A stretch of DNA of 64,000 nucleotides. Origin: Lysobacterales bacterium (GTDB lineage Bacteria > Pseudomonadota > Gammaproteobacteria > Xanthomonadales > Wenzhouxiangellaceae). Positions 10,949 to 21,031 of this stretch are shown in pieces. Both the position numbers and the translations under genes were made by a program. A model generated the notes under the pieces. That model was not told the origin of the DNA, ran no database searches, and worked only from the letters and a program-made list of their open reading frames with translations. Position 1 is the stretch's first letter, and each line of letters starts with the position of its first letter. The stretch spans positions 1 to 64,000 of the forward strand of contig PBLG01000008.1 in the NCBI GenBank assembly GCA_002722315.1. The letters run 5' to 3'.

Positions 10949-11863
10949 GTGAGCCCCACCGGTCTCGGCATGGCGTTGGCATTCGTGCTGCTCTGGAATT
11001 CCGGTTTCATCGGCGCCGAGTTCGTGCTCCCGTACATCGGCGTGTTTTCGTTGATGTTCTGGCGCTACTCGTTGCTCGCACTGTTGCTGGTCCTCTTTCT
11101 GATGCTGCGGAATCGACTGCGCTGGCCCGGCGTGGCGACCGCAATGTTCGAATCCGCGATCGGCTTGCTTGCCCACGGCGCATGGCTGGCCTGCGTAATC
11201 ATTGCGCTTGAACGTGGCGTACCGGCGGGCATCGTTGCGCTTGTAGTCGCCTTGCAGCCGATGGCGACCGGTGCGCTATCCGGTCTCTTAACCGGGGAAT
11301 CGGTGTCGTGGCGTCGCTGGATCGGCCTGCTGGTGGCGTTTGCGGGCGTGGCGCTCGCCGTTACTGCGCGGGTCGATACGAGTGACGGGGCATCGATCGT
11401 GGCGTATCTGTTGCCGTTCGGAGCAGCGTTGTCGATCACGCTGGCAAGCCTCCTGGAGCGTCGTGCCACGCTTCGCGATGAGAGTCCAAGCCGGATGCCG
11501 ATGACGCTCGCGTTGTTCTACCAGGCGCTTGCAACCGCCATGGTCTTCGCTGTGCCGGCGTTTGCCCTCGAAGGGTTCCACGCCGAGCCGAATCCTGCGT
11601 TCATTGCCGCGATGGCGTGGCTGGTCGTCGGCGTTTCACTGGCCGCGTACGCGTTGATGTGGATGTTGATCGAACGCACGGACGCGACCCGGGTGGCCAG
11701 CTTGTTCTACCTTGGACCGCCGGTGACGATGCTGATGTCCTGGCTGGCGTTCGGCGACACCGTGACGTCGAACGATCTTGCTGGACTTGGCATCGTGGCA
11801 TGTGGCGTTGCGCTGGTACAAACCAGGCAGCGTCCGACTGACGGGATGGCGCCGGAGGCCTGA
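10949..11863 (+). CDS. DMT-superfamily (EamA) transporter
   Basis: A 304-residue membrane protein with about ten hydrophobic helices in two EamA repeats. The second half holds the typical ASLFYLGPPVTMLMSWLAFG segment, and the first half the matching GIVALVVALQPMATGALSG. EamA proteins usually export metabolites or amino acids; the substrate here is unknown. The start is GTG 10949. The 264 bases upstream contain no gene that I can support. Confidence 0.85.
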   Translation: MSPTGLGMALAFVLLWNSGFIGAEFVLPYIGVFSLMFWRYSLLALLLVLFLMLRNRLRWPGVATAMFESAIGLLAHGAWLACVIIALERGVPAGIVALVVALQPMATGALSGLLTGESVSWRRWIGLLVAFAGVALAVTARVDTSDGASIVAYLLPFGAALSITLASLLERRATLRDESPSRMPMTLALFYQALATAMVFAVPAFALEGFHAEPNPAFIAAMAWLVVGVSLAAYALMWMLIERTDATRVASLFYLGPPVTMLMSWLAFGDTVTSNDLAGLGIVACGVALVQTRQRPTDGMAPEA

Positions 11864-11906
11864 CGTTTCCGCGTCCTGGCGGGCGCTGGTAGTCGACGCG
11901 TTACGG

Positions 11907-13238
11907 TCATGTCTCCATGCGCTTCAGCCGGGCGAGCACCACGAAGGTGACCGCGCCGGCCAGCGTGAGCGTGAACGGAAACACCAGCACGAACCGACCG
12001 CGGCCGGGCTCGGTGCTTTCCAGCCACTGGTACAGGCCGACCCCGACAAGTGGTGCAATGAGGCCGCGGATGCCGGTCAGGGTGACGTGGATGCTCATGT
12101 AAAGGGTGGAGCGTCCGTCGCTGGCGAAGTCGTTGTGGCCGAGGTTCCAGCCGAGCCTGCCGCCCGCAAACGCCGCGCCCATGACCAGTGCGCCCAGGCC
12201 GAAAAGCCAGAGTTGGCCGAGAATCGCGCCGGGCACGAACAGCGCCATGGTGGCGACGAACATCCAGGAATGCCGGGCGCGGTAGTCGAGGATGTGAACC
12301 TTGTCCAGAAAGCGCGCCCAGACCGGGGTCAGGGCGGCCAGCGCGAGCAGGGGAATGGTGGTCGTGATCAATACCTGCATCAAGCGGGATACCCCGAGCT
12401 GCTCGGTCAGAATCACGACCAGCAGCGCGATCACCATGAGGTTGCCGGAACCGAACACGAACATGGTCGCCATGTAGCGTCGATACCAAAGATCCGTTCG
12501 GAGCACCTCTATGGCATCGGACAGGCGGACCCGCCCGGCGCCGCGCGCGTCCGTTTCCTCGCGCAGCAGGCGGCCCTGGCCGCGCACGGTAAAGCGCCTG
12601 TAGCGCCACGCGGCGACCAGGCCCAGTATCGCGGTCAGCGGGAACGTCACGCGCCAGGCCTGGTCGTGGACTTCCATCGAGATGCCGATGCCTGCCGCGG
12701 TCACGGCAATCAGCAGCGAATAGGTCACCGCGATGCGGCCGGTTATCGTGGCTCGCACGTGCCGCGGAAAGTTGGCTCGCCATATCGCCGCACGCAGGGT
12801 GATCACCCCGGCCCAGCTCAGCCGGGCGGCGATCATCCAGAAAACCAGCCACACCAGGCCGACGGCGCTGACCGGCGCCATCGAGATCATCAGGGCGGAG
12901 CCGGCGCATGCCGCCATCAGTGCCGACACCCAGCGGGTCTTGTGTCTGCCGTGCGCGAGGTTGGCGAACGCCAGGCTGGCGACGTTGGCAAAAGCCGGCG
13001 CGCCGGTGACCATGGCGACCGCAAGATTGACCAGCGCCGGGGCGGCCACGTCGGAAAATCCGACCTTGACGATAACCCCCAGCAGTCCGCCTTCCAGTGC
13101 GCCCAGCGTGACTGCCATGAGCGCGTTGATCTGGATTTCGCGCGGCATCAGCGTCCGGGCAACGAAAGGCAGCTTGTTCTGTTTGCGGGACAAGATCGGC
13201 GGGTCCTGGCCTTCGGCGGACGGTAGTTTGATCGACAT
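11907..13238 (-). CDS. Major facilitator superfamily-like permease
   Basis: About 443 residues with roughly twelve membrane segments and an MFS-like central loop around the YRRFTVRGQGRLLREETDA stretch. I see no substrate-defining motif. I prefer ATG 13238 (MSIKLPSAEG) over the ATG at 13277, because the extra 13 residues are Arg/His/Gln-rich and unlike an MFS start; neither has a clear ribosome-binding site. It is convergent with the DMT transporter and divergent from the helical lipoprotein. Confidence 0.75.
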   Translation of the reverse strand: MSIKLPSAEGQDPPILSRKQNKLPFVARTLMPREIQINALMAVTLGALEGGLLGVIVKVGFSDVAAPALVNLAVAMVTGAPAFANVASLAFANLAHGRHKTRWVSALMAACAGSALMISMAPVSAVGLVWLVFWMIAARLSWAGVITLRAAIWRANFPRHVRATITGRIAVTYSLLIAVTAAGIGISMEVHDQAWRVTFPLTAILGLVAAWRYRRFTVRGQGRLLREETDARGAGRVRLSDAIEVLRTDLWYRRYMATMFVFGSGNLMVIALLVVILTEQLGVSRLMQVLITTTIPLLALAALTPVWARFLDKVHILDYRARHSWMFVATMALFVPGAILGQLWLFGLGALVMGAAFAGGRLGWNLGHNDFASDGRSTLYMSIHVTLTGIRGLIAPLVGVGLYQWLESTEPGRGRFVLVFPFTLTLAGAVTFVVLARLKRMET

Positions 13239-13322
13239 CGGCGCCGCGCGGCTTGAATGCTGCCCGCGGCCCTCCATATGGTACGTTAAGGATCAATCCC
13301 TGGTTTCAGGAGGAGCAAAAAC

Positions 13323-13865
13323 ATGAAAAATTCGATACTGACCATTCTCATGGCGCTGTTCGCCGCGGTGGTGCTTGCCGCGTGTCAATCGGAAGACGAC
13401 GCCGGCGAGGTCGAGGAAGCGCGGCAGGCGATCGAGGAAGCCGCTGAGGAATCTTCCGAAGCTGCCGAGGAGGTCTACAACGACACGATGGAAAGCGCCT
13501 CGGAAACTGCCGAGGAAGCCGGCGAGAGCGCCGAGGACATGATGGGCGCGGCCCAGTCGGAAGCGCAGAAGGCTTGGCAGAAAGCGGTTCAATTGGCTAA
13601 CGAGGCCAACATGAAGGCCCGCAGCATGATGAACTCGGGCATGGAGCGCGGCAGCGAGGCCTGGGATGAAGCAATGGAAGAGACCCGGGAAGCTCGCGAG
13701 CAGGCCAGGCAGGCGCTGGAAGATGCGCGGGAATACTCGGGCGAGCAATGGGATTCTTTCAGCGCCAGGGCTCAGGCGGTCATGGACGAGGCCGGTCAGG
13801 CATGGAACGAATTGACCGAGGGCACCGAGTCCCAATCGGACGGCGACCAGTCTTCCGACACCTGA
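13323..13865 (+). CDS. Small lipoprotein with long amphipathic helix
   Basis: The 180-residue precursor has a lipoprotein signal (MKNSILTILMALFAAVVLAAC), so Cys21 should be acylated. The mature part is almost entirely Ala/Glu/Gln-rich, with repeated EEA, AAEE and QAR patterns that predict one long amphipathic helix or coiled coil, like apolipoprotein or Lpp-like spacers. A strong AGGAGG precedes the ATG, and a hairpin follows the stop. I recognise no named family. A structural or stress role in the envelope is plausible but unproven. Confidence 0.8.
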   Translation: MKNSILTILMALFAAVVLAACQSEDDAGEVEEARQAIEEAAEESSEAAEEVYNDTMESASETAEEAGESAEDMMGAAQSEAQKAWQKAVQLANEANMKARSMMNSGMERGSEAWDEAMEETREAREQARQALEDAREYSGEQWDSFSARAQAVMDEAGQAWNELTEGTESQSDGDQSSDT

Positions 13866-13881
13866 TCGACGGATGAAAACC

Positions 13882-13913
13882 GACTGCGGCCGGCCTTCCG
13901 GCCGCGGTCGTTT
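13882..13913 (+). terminator. Hairpin terminator after the helical lipoprotein
   Basis: A 12-bp stem with one mismatch (GACTGCGGCCGG/CCGGCCGCGGTC) and loop CCTT is followed by a short T run. The T tract is weak. Confidence 0.55.
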
Positions 13914-13993
13914 CCCTGCATTGGCGCCCGTCTCATCCGGGCGCGGGTTTCCGGTTACCATTTCGTCAGATATCTCCGACGCCCGATGCCACC

Positions 13994-16594
13994 GTGACCG
14001 AACCCTACAATCCAGCCGCGATCGAACCCCCGATTCGCGAGCGCTGGGAAACCTCGAACTGTTTCCGCGCGCCTGACGAACCCGGCGCGGACGCTTTCTA
14101 CTGTCTGAGCATGTTCCCGTACCCGTCCGGGCACCTTCACATGGGGCACATGCGCAACTACACCATTTCCGACGTCATCACCCGGTTTCACCGGATGAAC
14201 GGGCGGCCGGTGCTCCAGCCCATGGGCTGGGACGCGTTCGGCCTGCCGGCCGAGAACGCGGCCATCGCGCGCGGCGTGCCGCCGGCAAAGTGGACCCGCG
14301 ACAACATCGCCCACATGCGCACGCAGCTCAAGGAGCTGGGTTTCGCGATCGACTGGGATCGTGAACTGGCCACCTGCAATCCCGACTATTACCGCTGGAA
14401 TCAGTGGCTGTTTCTCAAGATGCTGGAGCGCGGCATTGCCTACAAGAAGACCGGCACCGTCAACTGGGACCCCGTCGATCAGACCGTGCTGGCCAACGAG
14501 CAGGTCATCGACGGCAAGGGCTGGCGCACGGGCGCGGTGGTCGAAAAGCGCGAGATCCCGATGTACTACCTGCGCATCACCGACTACGCGGAGGACCTGC
14601 TGGCGGCGCTGGACGACCTGGACGGCTGGCCCGAGCGGGTGCGCGCCATGCAGGCCAACTGGATCGGCAAGAGCGTCGGGATGGAGGTCGTATTTCCCTA
14701 CGACGGCGGCGAACTGAAGGTTTTCACGACGCGTCCGGATACCCTGATGGGCGCGACCTGGATGGCGGTGGCGCCGGAGCACCCGCTGGCGCGCGCGGCG
14801 GCCGAACGCGACCAGGAAGTTGCCGGGTTCATCCGCTCCTGTTCCACAGGCGGTGTCTCGGAAGCCGAGCTGGCGGTCCAGGAGAAGCGCGGAATCGCGA
14901 CCGGGTTCAGCGTCGAGCATCCGCTGACCGGACGGGAATTGCCGGTCTGGATCGCCAATTACGTGCTCATGGGCTACGGCGAAGGCGCCATCATGGCGGT
15001 GCCCGCCCACGACGAACGCGATTTCGAATTCGCCAACAAGTACGGCCTGCCGATCACCCAGGTGATCCAGCCCGAGGCGGACGGTCACGAATACGACAGC
15101 GCCCAGTGGCACGACTGGTATACGGCAAAGGAGAACGTGCGCCTGGTCAATTCCGGCGCGTACGACGGCCTGGATTTCCGTGCCGGCTTCGACGCCATCG
15201 CCGAGGCGCTGGAACTCAAGGGGCTGGGCAGGCGACGCACCCAGTTTCGCTTGCGCGACTGGGGCATATCCAGGCAGCGTTACTGGGGCTGCCCGATTCC
15301 CATCATCCATTGCGACGATTGCGGCGACGTGCCCGTCCCGGAAAAGGACCTGCCGGTCGAATTGCCGGAAGACCTGGTGCCGGACGGCTCGGGCAGTCCG
15401 CTGGCCAGAAGCGAGGCTTTCCTGGCCTGCGAATGCCCGAAGTGCGGCAAGCCGGCGCGGCGCGAAACCGACACCATGGATACATTCGTCGACTCGAGCT
15501 GGTATTTCATGCGCTACCCGAGCGTGGACAACGACTCGGCAATGGTGGATGCGCGCACCGACGCGTGGATGCCGGTGGACCAGTACATCGGCGGCATCGA
15601 GCACGCCATCCTGCACCTGCTCTATGCGCGGTTCTGGACCCGGGTGATGAACGAGCTCGACCTGGTCAAGGTGCGCGAGCCGTTTTCCAACCTGCTGACC
15701 CAGGGCATGGTGCTGGCCGAAACCTGGTACCGGGAAGACGAGAAGGGCCGCAAGACCTGGTTCAACCCCTCGGACGTAGACGTCGAGCGCGATGCGAAGG
15801 GACGCATCGCCTCGGCGCGGCTGGCCGCCGACGGACAGCCGGTGCACTTCGGCGGTATCGAAAAGATGGCCAAGTCGAAAAACAACGGCGTCGATCCGGC
15901 CGCCCTGGTTGCGCAATACGGCGCCGACACCGTCCGATTGTTCTCGATGTTCGCCGCGCCCCCCGAGCAGAGCCTGGAATGGTCCGAGGCCGGGGTCGAG
16001 GGCGCGTGGCGTTTCCTCAAGCGGCTGTGGCAGCAGGTTCACGACCACATTGCCGCGGGTACGCCGGGAGCGCTGGCAACCGACGGGCTTTCCGACCAGG
16101 CGCTGGAAATGCGTCGCCGCATCCACGAGACGATCAGCAAGGTCGGCGACGATTTCGGCCGCCGCTACACGTTCAACACCGCCATCGCGGCAGTGATGGA
16201 ATGCAGCAATCACCTTTCGCGGTTCGAGGTCGAAGGCGAGGCCGAACTGGCCGTGGCGCGAGAGGGATGGACCTCGCTGGTCCGACTGATCGCACCGGTC
16301 ACGCCGCATATCTCCCAGGCGCTCTGGGCGGCGCTGGGACACGACGATGATATTCTTGACGCGGGCTGGCCGGAGGTCGATGAATCGGCGCTGGTCCAGC
16401 AAAAGCTCACCGTGGTGGTGCAGGTCAACGGCAAGGTGCGCGGCCGCATCGAGGCCGCGCCCGGGACCGCCAGGGACGCGCTCCAGCAACAGGCCCTGGC
16501 CGAGGAAAACGTATCGAGATTCGTCGCAGACAAGGAGATACGCAAGATCATCGTCATCCCCGACAAGCTGGTCAACATCGTGGTGGCCGCATGA
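13994..16594 (+). CDS. leuS: Leucyl-tRNA synthetase
   Basis: The 866-residue protein has the full bacterial LeuRS architecture: HIGH-type HLHMGHMRN near residue 45, the CP1 editing domain, the zinc-containing insert, and KMSKS-type KMAKSKNNG near residue 625, then the anticodon and C-terminal domains (ending in [12 protein letters not shown] and [12 protein letters not shown]). It charges tRNA-Leu. The start is GTG 13994. It leads the leuS-lptE-holA-nadD operon; its stop overlaps the lptE start. Confidence 0.98.
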   Translation: MTEPYNPAAIEPPIRERWETSNCFRAPDEPGADAFYCLSMFPYPSGHLHMGHMRNYTISDVITRFHRMNGRPVLQPMGWDAFGLPAENAAIARGVPPAKWTRDNIAHMRTQLKELGFAIDWDRELATCNPDYYRWNQWLFLKMLERGIAYKKTGTVNWDPVDQTVLANEQVIDGKGWRTGAVVEKREIPMYYLRITDYAEDLLAALDDLDGWPERVRAMQANWIGKSVGMEVVFPYDGGELKVFTTRPDTLMGATWMAVAPEHPLARAAAERDQEVAGFIRSCSTGGVSEAELAVQEKRGIATGFSVEHPLTGRELPVWIANYVLMGYGEGAIMAVPAHDERDFEFANKYGLPITQVIQPEADGHEYDSAQWHDWYTAKENVRLVNSGAYDGLDFRAGFDAIAEALELKGLGRRRTQFRLRDWGISRQRYWGCPIPIIHCDDCGDVPVPEKDLPVELPEDLVPDGSGSPLARSEAFLACECPKCGKPARRETDTMDTFVDSSWYFMRYPSVDNDSAMVDARTDAWMPVDQYIGGIEHAILHLLYARFWTRVMNELDLVKVREPFSNLLTQGMVLAETWYREDEKGRKTWFNPSDVDVERDAKGRIASARLAADGQPVHFGGIEKMAKSKNNGVDPAALVAQYGADTVRLFSMFAAPPEQSLEWSEAGVEGAWRFLKRLWQQVHDHIAAGTPGALATDGLSDQALEMRRRIHETISKVGDDFGRRYTFNTAIAAVMECSNHLSRFEVEGEAELAVAREGWTSLVRLIAPVTPHISQALWAALGHDDDILDAGWPEVDESALVQQKLTVVVQVNGKVRGRIEAAPGTARDALQQQALAEENVSRFVADKEIRKIIVIPDKLVNIVVAA

Positions 16595-17250
16595 TCCTGG
16601 AAATGGCCGTGAGGCTACTGCGCGGGCGTCTGCCGGCGTTCGGCGGTGCTCGCAATCCTCATGTATCCGCATACACACTGCGGTTGCTGCGCTCCGACGC
16701 CCACCGGCAGACGCCCGCTCGCTACGCCTCACGGCCATTTCCGCGCGCAGGGTACCGACGTCTGCCGGCATTGGCCGCGGTAATGCTGGTACTGGTGCTG
16801 GCGGGTTGCGGGTTCCAGCTGCGCGGGGCGGCGAATCTGCCGGAAGAAATGTCGACCACCTGGGTAAACATTCCCGATTCGACCAGCGCATTCGCCCGGG
16901 AACTGGAATTGCTGCTGCGCGGCAACGGCGTGACGCTTGCCGAAGGGCCCGGCGAGGGCGTCGCCGAGCTTCGCATCACGCGCGAGCGGATCACGCGTCG
17001 CGCGCTGACCATTTCCGGAGACGCGCGGGTGCGGGAGTTCGAGCTGGTCTTCGACCTGCAGTTCAGTCTCGTCGACGCATCGGGGGACGTGCTGCTTGGG
17101 CCCGAATCGCTGCGGCTGGAACGCGATTTCCAGTTCGACGAGCAGGAAATACTGGGCGCGACGACCGAAGAGGAACTGCTGCGGGAAGATCTCCGGCGCA
17201 GCATGGCCGCGGCCCTGATTCGCCGACTGGAAGCTTTCGGCCGCACATGA
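16591..17250 (+). CDS. lptE: LPS-assembly lipoprotein LptE, with an in-frame insertion
   Basis: LptE plugs the LptD barrel at the outer membrane. The mature part begins at the lipobox [10 protein letters not shown] and resembles LptE/RlpB in length and position after leuS. ATG 16591 overlaps the leuS stop (ATGA). The frame then runs through a 144-bp palindromic element (16599-16742), giving a 67-residue region before the lipid-acceptor cysteine, far too long for a normal signal peptide. Removing the element leaves [20 protein letters not shown] followed by VLAGC, an ideal lipoprotein signal. Either the long leader is tolerated or translation restarts inside, for example at ATG 16783. Confidence 0.88.
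   Translation: MILEMAVRLLRGRLPAFGGARNPHVSAYTLRLLRSDAHRQTPARYASRPFPRAGYRRLPALAAVMLVLVLAGCGFQLRGAANLPEEMSTTWVNIPDSTSAFARELELLLRGNGVTLAEGPGEGVAELRITRERITRRALTISGDARVREFELVFDLQFSLVDASGDVLLGPESLRLERDFQFDEQEILGATTEEELLREDLRRSMAAALIRRLEAFGRT
16599..16742. repeat. 144-bp palindromic element inserted in lptE
   Basis: The ends are 17-bp perfect inverted repeats (GGAAATGGCCGTGAGGC at 16599-16615 and its complement at 16726-16742). A second 13-bp pair lies inside (16624-16636 and 16704-16716). The element is 48 codons long with no stop in the lptE frame, so lptE stays open. No transposase is encoded. It behaves like a non-autonomous palindromic repeat. Confidence 0.85.
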
Positions 17251-17262
17251 GCGGCGCCTGAG

Positions 17263-18273
17263 ATGAAGCTCTACGCCGAACGCCTGCCGGAGCAGTTATC
17301 GCGCCAGATCGCACCGGTCTACCTGATCGCGGGTCCCGAGCGCCTTATCGTCGAGGAAGCCGCCGACGAAGTGAGGAAGGCCTGTCGCGCGCAGCAGATC
17401 GACGAACGCATCCGATTGAGCGTCGACCGCAGCTTCAAATGGGACGAACTGGGGCAGTCGACGGAAACCGGTTCGCTGTTCGCCAGCCGCCGGCTGGTGG
17501 AGTTGCGGCTACCGACCGGCAAGCCGGGCGCCGAGGGCGGCAAGACGATCCGCCAATGGGTCGACGATCGGCACGAGGACGTGCTGCTGATTCTCTGCGA
17601 CCAGTGGGACATGCAGCAGGAGCGATCGGCCTGGGTCAAGGCGATCGAAAAGGCGGGCGTGTACGTACCGGCGTGGAGCATCAAGCCGGCCCAGCTGCCG
17701 CGCTGGATCGCGCAGCGAATTCGCAGCAAGGGACTGCAGGCCGACAACGACGTCTGCGATTTCCTCGCCGAGCGGCTGGAAGGCAATCTGCTGGCCGCCG
17801 CGCAGGAAGTCGATCGGCTCGCGTTGTTGTTCCCGGGAAGTCGTCTCGAGCTCGACGAGGGGCGCAAGGCGGTCGCCGACAGTGCCCGCTTCGACGCGTT
17901 CCGGCTCGCCGAGCTGGTCATGACCGGCCATGCCGGCTCGGCACTTCGCTGCATCAGGGGCTTGCGCGAATCCGACAGCCCGGAGCCGGCCGTGCTTTGG
18001 GCGCTGGGCCGCGAGCTCGAGATCGCCCTGATCGTGGCGCGTCGATCGCGCCGCGAGTCGCCGCAGCGCGTATTCGCGGACCTGAAGGTCTGGCAATCAC
18101 GGCAGCCGCCGATCGAGGCCTGCATCCGTCGCAACGGGCCGCGCAGGCTGGAGGCCGCGATCGGCCGACTCAGCCGCCTGGACCTGCTGTCCAAGGGGCA
18201 GGCCCACGGCGAGTTCTGGCTGGAGCTGGAACAGCTGTGCGCGGGGCTGGCCAGCGCGCCGGGCAGGCCATGA
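17263..18273 (+). CDS. holA: DNA polymerase III delta subunit
   Basis: The 336-residue protein matches HolA throughout: APVYLIAGPERLIVEEAADE near the start, DQWDMQQERSAWVKAIEK, then SARFDAFRLAELVMTGHAGS and the C-terminal ALGRELEIALIV domain. Delta opens the beta clamp within the clamp loader. It sits 12 bases after lptE, and its stop overlaps the nadD start (ATGA), the conserved gammaproteobacterial order. Confidence 0.96.
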   Translation: MKLYAERLPEQLSRQIAPVYLIAGPERLIVEEAADEVRKACRAQQIDERIRLSVDRSFKWDELGQSTETGSLFASRRLVELRLPTGKPGAEGGKTIRQWVDDRHEDVLLILCDQWDMQQERSAWVKAIEKAGVYVPAWSIKPAQLPRWIAQRIRSKGLQADNDVCDFLAERLEGNLLAAAQEVDRLALLFPGSRLELDEGRKAVADSARFDAFRLAELVMTGHAGSALRCIRGLRESDSPEPAVLWALGRELEIALIVARRSRRESPQRVFADLKVWQSRQPPIEACIRRNGPRRLEAAIGRLSRLDLLSKGQAHGEFWLELEQLCAGLASAPGRP

Positions 18274-18911
18274 CCAAGCGCGCCATCGCGATCTTCGGCG
18301 GCACTTTCGACCCCGTGCATTACGGCCATCTGCGCGCCGCGGCCGAGGTCTCGGAGCAACTGGGCGTGAGCGATTTTCGCCTGCTCCCGGCCGGTCAGCC
18401 GCCCCATAGGCAAGGCACCTGGGCCGAGGCCCGCCATCGCATGGCAATGCTGGAACTGGCGCTGGCGCCGCACGCCGACCTGTCCGTCGACGACCGCGAA
18501 GTGCAGCGCGGCGGACCGTCCTACATGGCCGACACGCTTGCCAGCATTCGGGACGAGGCGGGCGATTTGCCTGTAATGCTGTGCCTGGGGCAGGACGCGG
18601 CCAATCATCTCGATCAATGGCATGAATGGCGGCGACTGCTCGATCTGGCCCACCTGGTCGTGATGACTCGACCGGATGCCGAGCCCGGCTATTCAGAATC
18701 CCTGGCCGCTCACCTGGAAGGGCGCTTCGTCGAAAGCCCTGGATCGCTGATGGACCGCGCCGCCGGCTGCCTTTGCAACGTCAACGTGACCCGGCTGGCG
18801 ATATCTTCAACCGATATCCGCCAGCAGATTGCAAAAGGGCGCAACCCGCGCTTCCTGCTGCCCTCGACGGTACTGGCCTACATTCGCAAGCACGGTCTTT
18901 ATCATTCCTGA
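18270..18911 (+). CDS. nadD: Nicotinate-nucleotide adenylyltransferase
   Basis: The 213-residue protein shows the NadD nucleotidyltransferase motifs: FGGTFDPVHYGHLRAA near the start and ISSTDIRQQIAKG near the end. It makes deamido-NAD from nicotinate mononucleotide and ATP. ATG 18270 overlaps the holA stop. The usual next gene, rsfS, is absent; a TVP38-like gene on the other strand overlaps its last ten bases instead. Confidence 0.97.
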   Translation: MTKRAIAIFGGTFDPVHYGHLRAAAEVSEQLGVSDFRLLPAGQPPHRQGTWAEARHRMAMLELALAPHADLSVDDREVQRGGPSYMADTLASIRDEAGDLPVMLCLGQDAANHLDQWHEWRRLLDLAHLVVMTRPDAEPGYSESLAAHLEGRFVESPGSLMDRAAGCLCNVNVTRLAISSTDIRQQIAKGRNPRFLLPSTVLAYIRKHGLYHS

Positions 18912-19639
18912 GCTGTGTATTCTTCCCGGCGGCGACGCCGGCGCAGCACGATGCTGCGTACCAGGATGCCCAGCACGAGTACCAGCACAAGCGCCAGCAA
19001 CGGCAGGAAGACGCGCGGACGCAACAGAACCTCGGGGCCATTGACGCGCCCGGCCTCCAGCAGTGTTTCCAGACCGGCGCCGACGCTGACGTAGACGAGC
19101 ACCAGCGGGATGAGCCCCAGCGCCGTGGCCAGCAGGAACCTTTGCAGGGAAATCCGGATCATTGCGCCGGCGGCGTTGATCGCGAAAAACGGCGCGACCG
19201 GAACCACCCGCAAAGCCAGCAGATAAAAAAAAGCGTCACGCTCCAGCAGTTGTACAAGACCCCGCGTGCGGCCGCGCAGAAGAAAGCTGCGCACGCGTTC
19301 GCCAGCGATGAAGCGCATGCCGACGAACGTCATCAGGGCGCCGCCCAGGGCGCCCGCCATGGACACGACGCTGCCGACGGTCAGGCCGAAAAGGTAACCC
19401 GCGGCAAGGCACAGCAGCGTCGCCGTGGGCAGGGTCAGGCCCGTGGTCAGGGCGAAGATCAGCGCGAATACCGCCGCGGTGGACAGCGGCCTGAATTCAC
19501 TCCGGTACTCGAGGCGTTCGATCAGCGCGAGCAGTCCATCGATGTTCTCGCCCGACAGCATCCAGGCCCCGAATGCACTGGCCGCGAGCAGCAGCGCCGT
19601 CAGGCCCCATACCAGCAGGGTCGGGCGATCCGGTTTCAC
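18902..19639 (-). CDS. TVP38/TMEM64 (DedA-like) membrane protein
   Basis: A 245-residue protein with about six hydrophobic segments. It has the family core FALTTGLTLPTATLLCLAAG and GYLFG, then LRVVPVAPFFAINAAGAM. Such VTT/DedA-fold proteins are linked to lipid scrambling or flipping and envelope homeostasis; the exact function is unknown. The C-terminus is basic (LRRRRRREE). It lies two bases downstream of kynU on the same strand and probably shares its transcript. Confidence 0.85.
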   Translation of the reverse strand: MKPDRPTLLVWGLTALLLAASAFGAWMLSGENIDGLLALIERLEYRSEFRPLSTAAVFALIFALTTGLTLPTATLLCLAAGYLFGLTVGSVVSMAGALGGALMTFVGMRFIAGERVRSFLLRGRTRGLVQLLERDAFFYLLALRVVPVAPFFAINAAGAMIRISLQRFLLATALGLIPLVLVYVSVGAGLETLLEAGRVNGPEVLLRPRVFLPLLALVLVLVLGILVRSIVLRRRRRREEYTAQE

Positions 19640-19641
19640 CT

Positions 19642-20880
19642 TCAGCTGCGGCCCAGTGACCGTTCCAGTATTGCTCCGAACCGGTCGACGTCTTCGATGG
19701 AGTTGTAAAGCGGATTGGGTGCGACGCGGATGATGTCGGGTTCGCGCCAGTCGCCGACCACGCCGGCGGCCTGCAGCGCTTCGAAAGCCGCCCGGCCCTG
19801 CTCACGTCCGGCCCGCACGCGCAGCGAAAGCTGGCACCCGCGGCGCGATCTTTCCAGCGGGGTGACGATCTCCAGCGGCTCGCCGGGCAGGGCGTCGACG
19901 ATCCCGGCAATGCGCTCGGCCAGGTCGGTTTCGCTGTCCTGGAGACTGTCGATATCGGCTTCCCGGTAAATGTCCAGCGCCCCGGCGAGCGCGGCCAGGT
20001 TCAGCACCGGCGCCCCCGAGACCTGCCAGCCCTCGGCGCCGCGAATCGGCTCGAAGTCGGGGCCCATCAGGAAACGGGTCGATTCGTCATGGCCCCACCA
20101 GCCGGCCAGGCGCGGGCCGGAAAATTCGGCATGTCGTTCGTGGACGAATATGCCGGCAACCGCCCCCGGGCCCGCGTTCAGATACTTGTAGCTGCACCAG
20201 GCGGCGAAGTCCGCGCCCCATTCATGCAGCGCCAGCGGCACGTTGCCCATGGCGTGCGCCAGATCCAGTCCGACTGGGACGTCGTTGTCGCGCGCGGCCC
20301 GGCATATCCTGGCCATGTCGAAGCGCTGGCCGGTGGCGTACTGCACGCCCGGCCACATCACCAGCGCCAGTTCGTCGGCGTGCTCTGCAATGAAATCCGC
20401 CACCGCGACATCGTCGATCAGGCCATCCGCGCCCGGCTCGAATTCGACCAGGTCGTCGCTCGGGTCCAGACCGTGCAGAAGAATCTGTGATGCCACCGCG
20501 TAGCGATCGGACGGGAAAGCGCCTTTCTCGATGAGGATCTTGCGCCGGGCGCCCTTCGGACGGTAGAAACTGGTCATCAGCAGGTGCAGGTTCATCGTCA
20601 ACGCGCCCATGGCCACGACTTCGCCGGCTTTCGCGCCGGCCAGGCGCATGAGTGCGTCCTCGAGCGTGCGGTGGTAGCCCAGCCAGGCCGGATCGCCGTT
20701 GAAGTGCCCGTCGACCGCCAGTTCCGCCCAGCGTTCGAGTTCGTGCTCGACCCGCGTGCGGGCAGTGTCGGGCATCAGGCCCAGGGAATTGCCGCAGAAG
20801 TAGATTTTCTGGCCGTTCTCGCCATGCCCATCGCCGTGGCGGGGGAAGGCGAAACGGTGACGGAACTGTGCCGGTTTCAT
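19642..20880 (-). CDS. kynU: Kynureninase
   Basis: This fold-type I PLP enzyme of 412 residues hydrolyses kynurenine to anthranilate and alanine. Landmarks are IYFCGNSLGLMP near the N-terminus, GLDLAHAMGNVPLALHEWGA, and WCSYKYLNAGPG containing the PLP lysine. I placed the start at ATG 20880 (MKPAQFRHRF), preceded by GGAAA; the open frame continues upstream but only as antisense to queA. No kynA or kynB is nearby, so the rest of tryptophan catabolism or quinolinate synthesis must be encoded elsewhere. Confidence 0.95.
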   Translation of the reverse strand: MKPAQFRHRFAFPRHGDGHGENGQKIYFCGNSLGLMPDTARTRVEHELERWAELAVDGHFNGDPAWLGYHRTLEDALMRLAGAKAGEVVAMGALTMNLHLLMTSFYRPKGARRKILIEKGAFPSDRYAVASQILLHGLDPSDDLVEFEPGADGLIDDVAVADFIAEHADELALVMWPGVQYATGQRFDMARICRAARDNDVPVGLDLAHAMGNVPLALHEWGADFAAWCSYKYLNAGPGAVAGIFVHERHAEFSGPRLAGWWGHDESTRFLMGPDFEPIRGAEGWQVSGAPVLNLAALAGALDIYREADIDSLQDSETDLAERIAGIVDALPGEPLEIVTPLERSRRGCQLSLRVRAGREQGRAAFEALQAAGVVGDWREPDIIRVAPNPLYNSIEDVDRFGAILERSLGRS

Positions 20881-21031
20881 TGTCGTTGTTTCCAGTGCGA
20901 ATGCGATCTGGACATGTTGCCAGATTCGAGTGCTCACCTTGCGAGCGAATCGCGGGCCGGGGCCGCTTGAACGTCCCGAGCTCCGACTTGCGTAGAATGT
21001 CGGTCTTTCCGACGGCCGCCGGCGAACCTCA

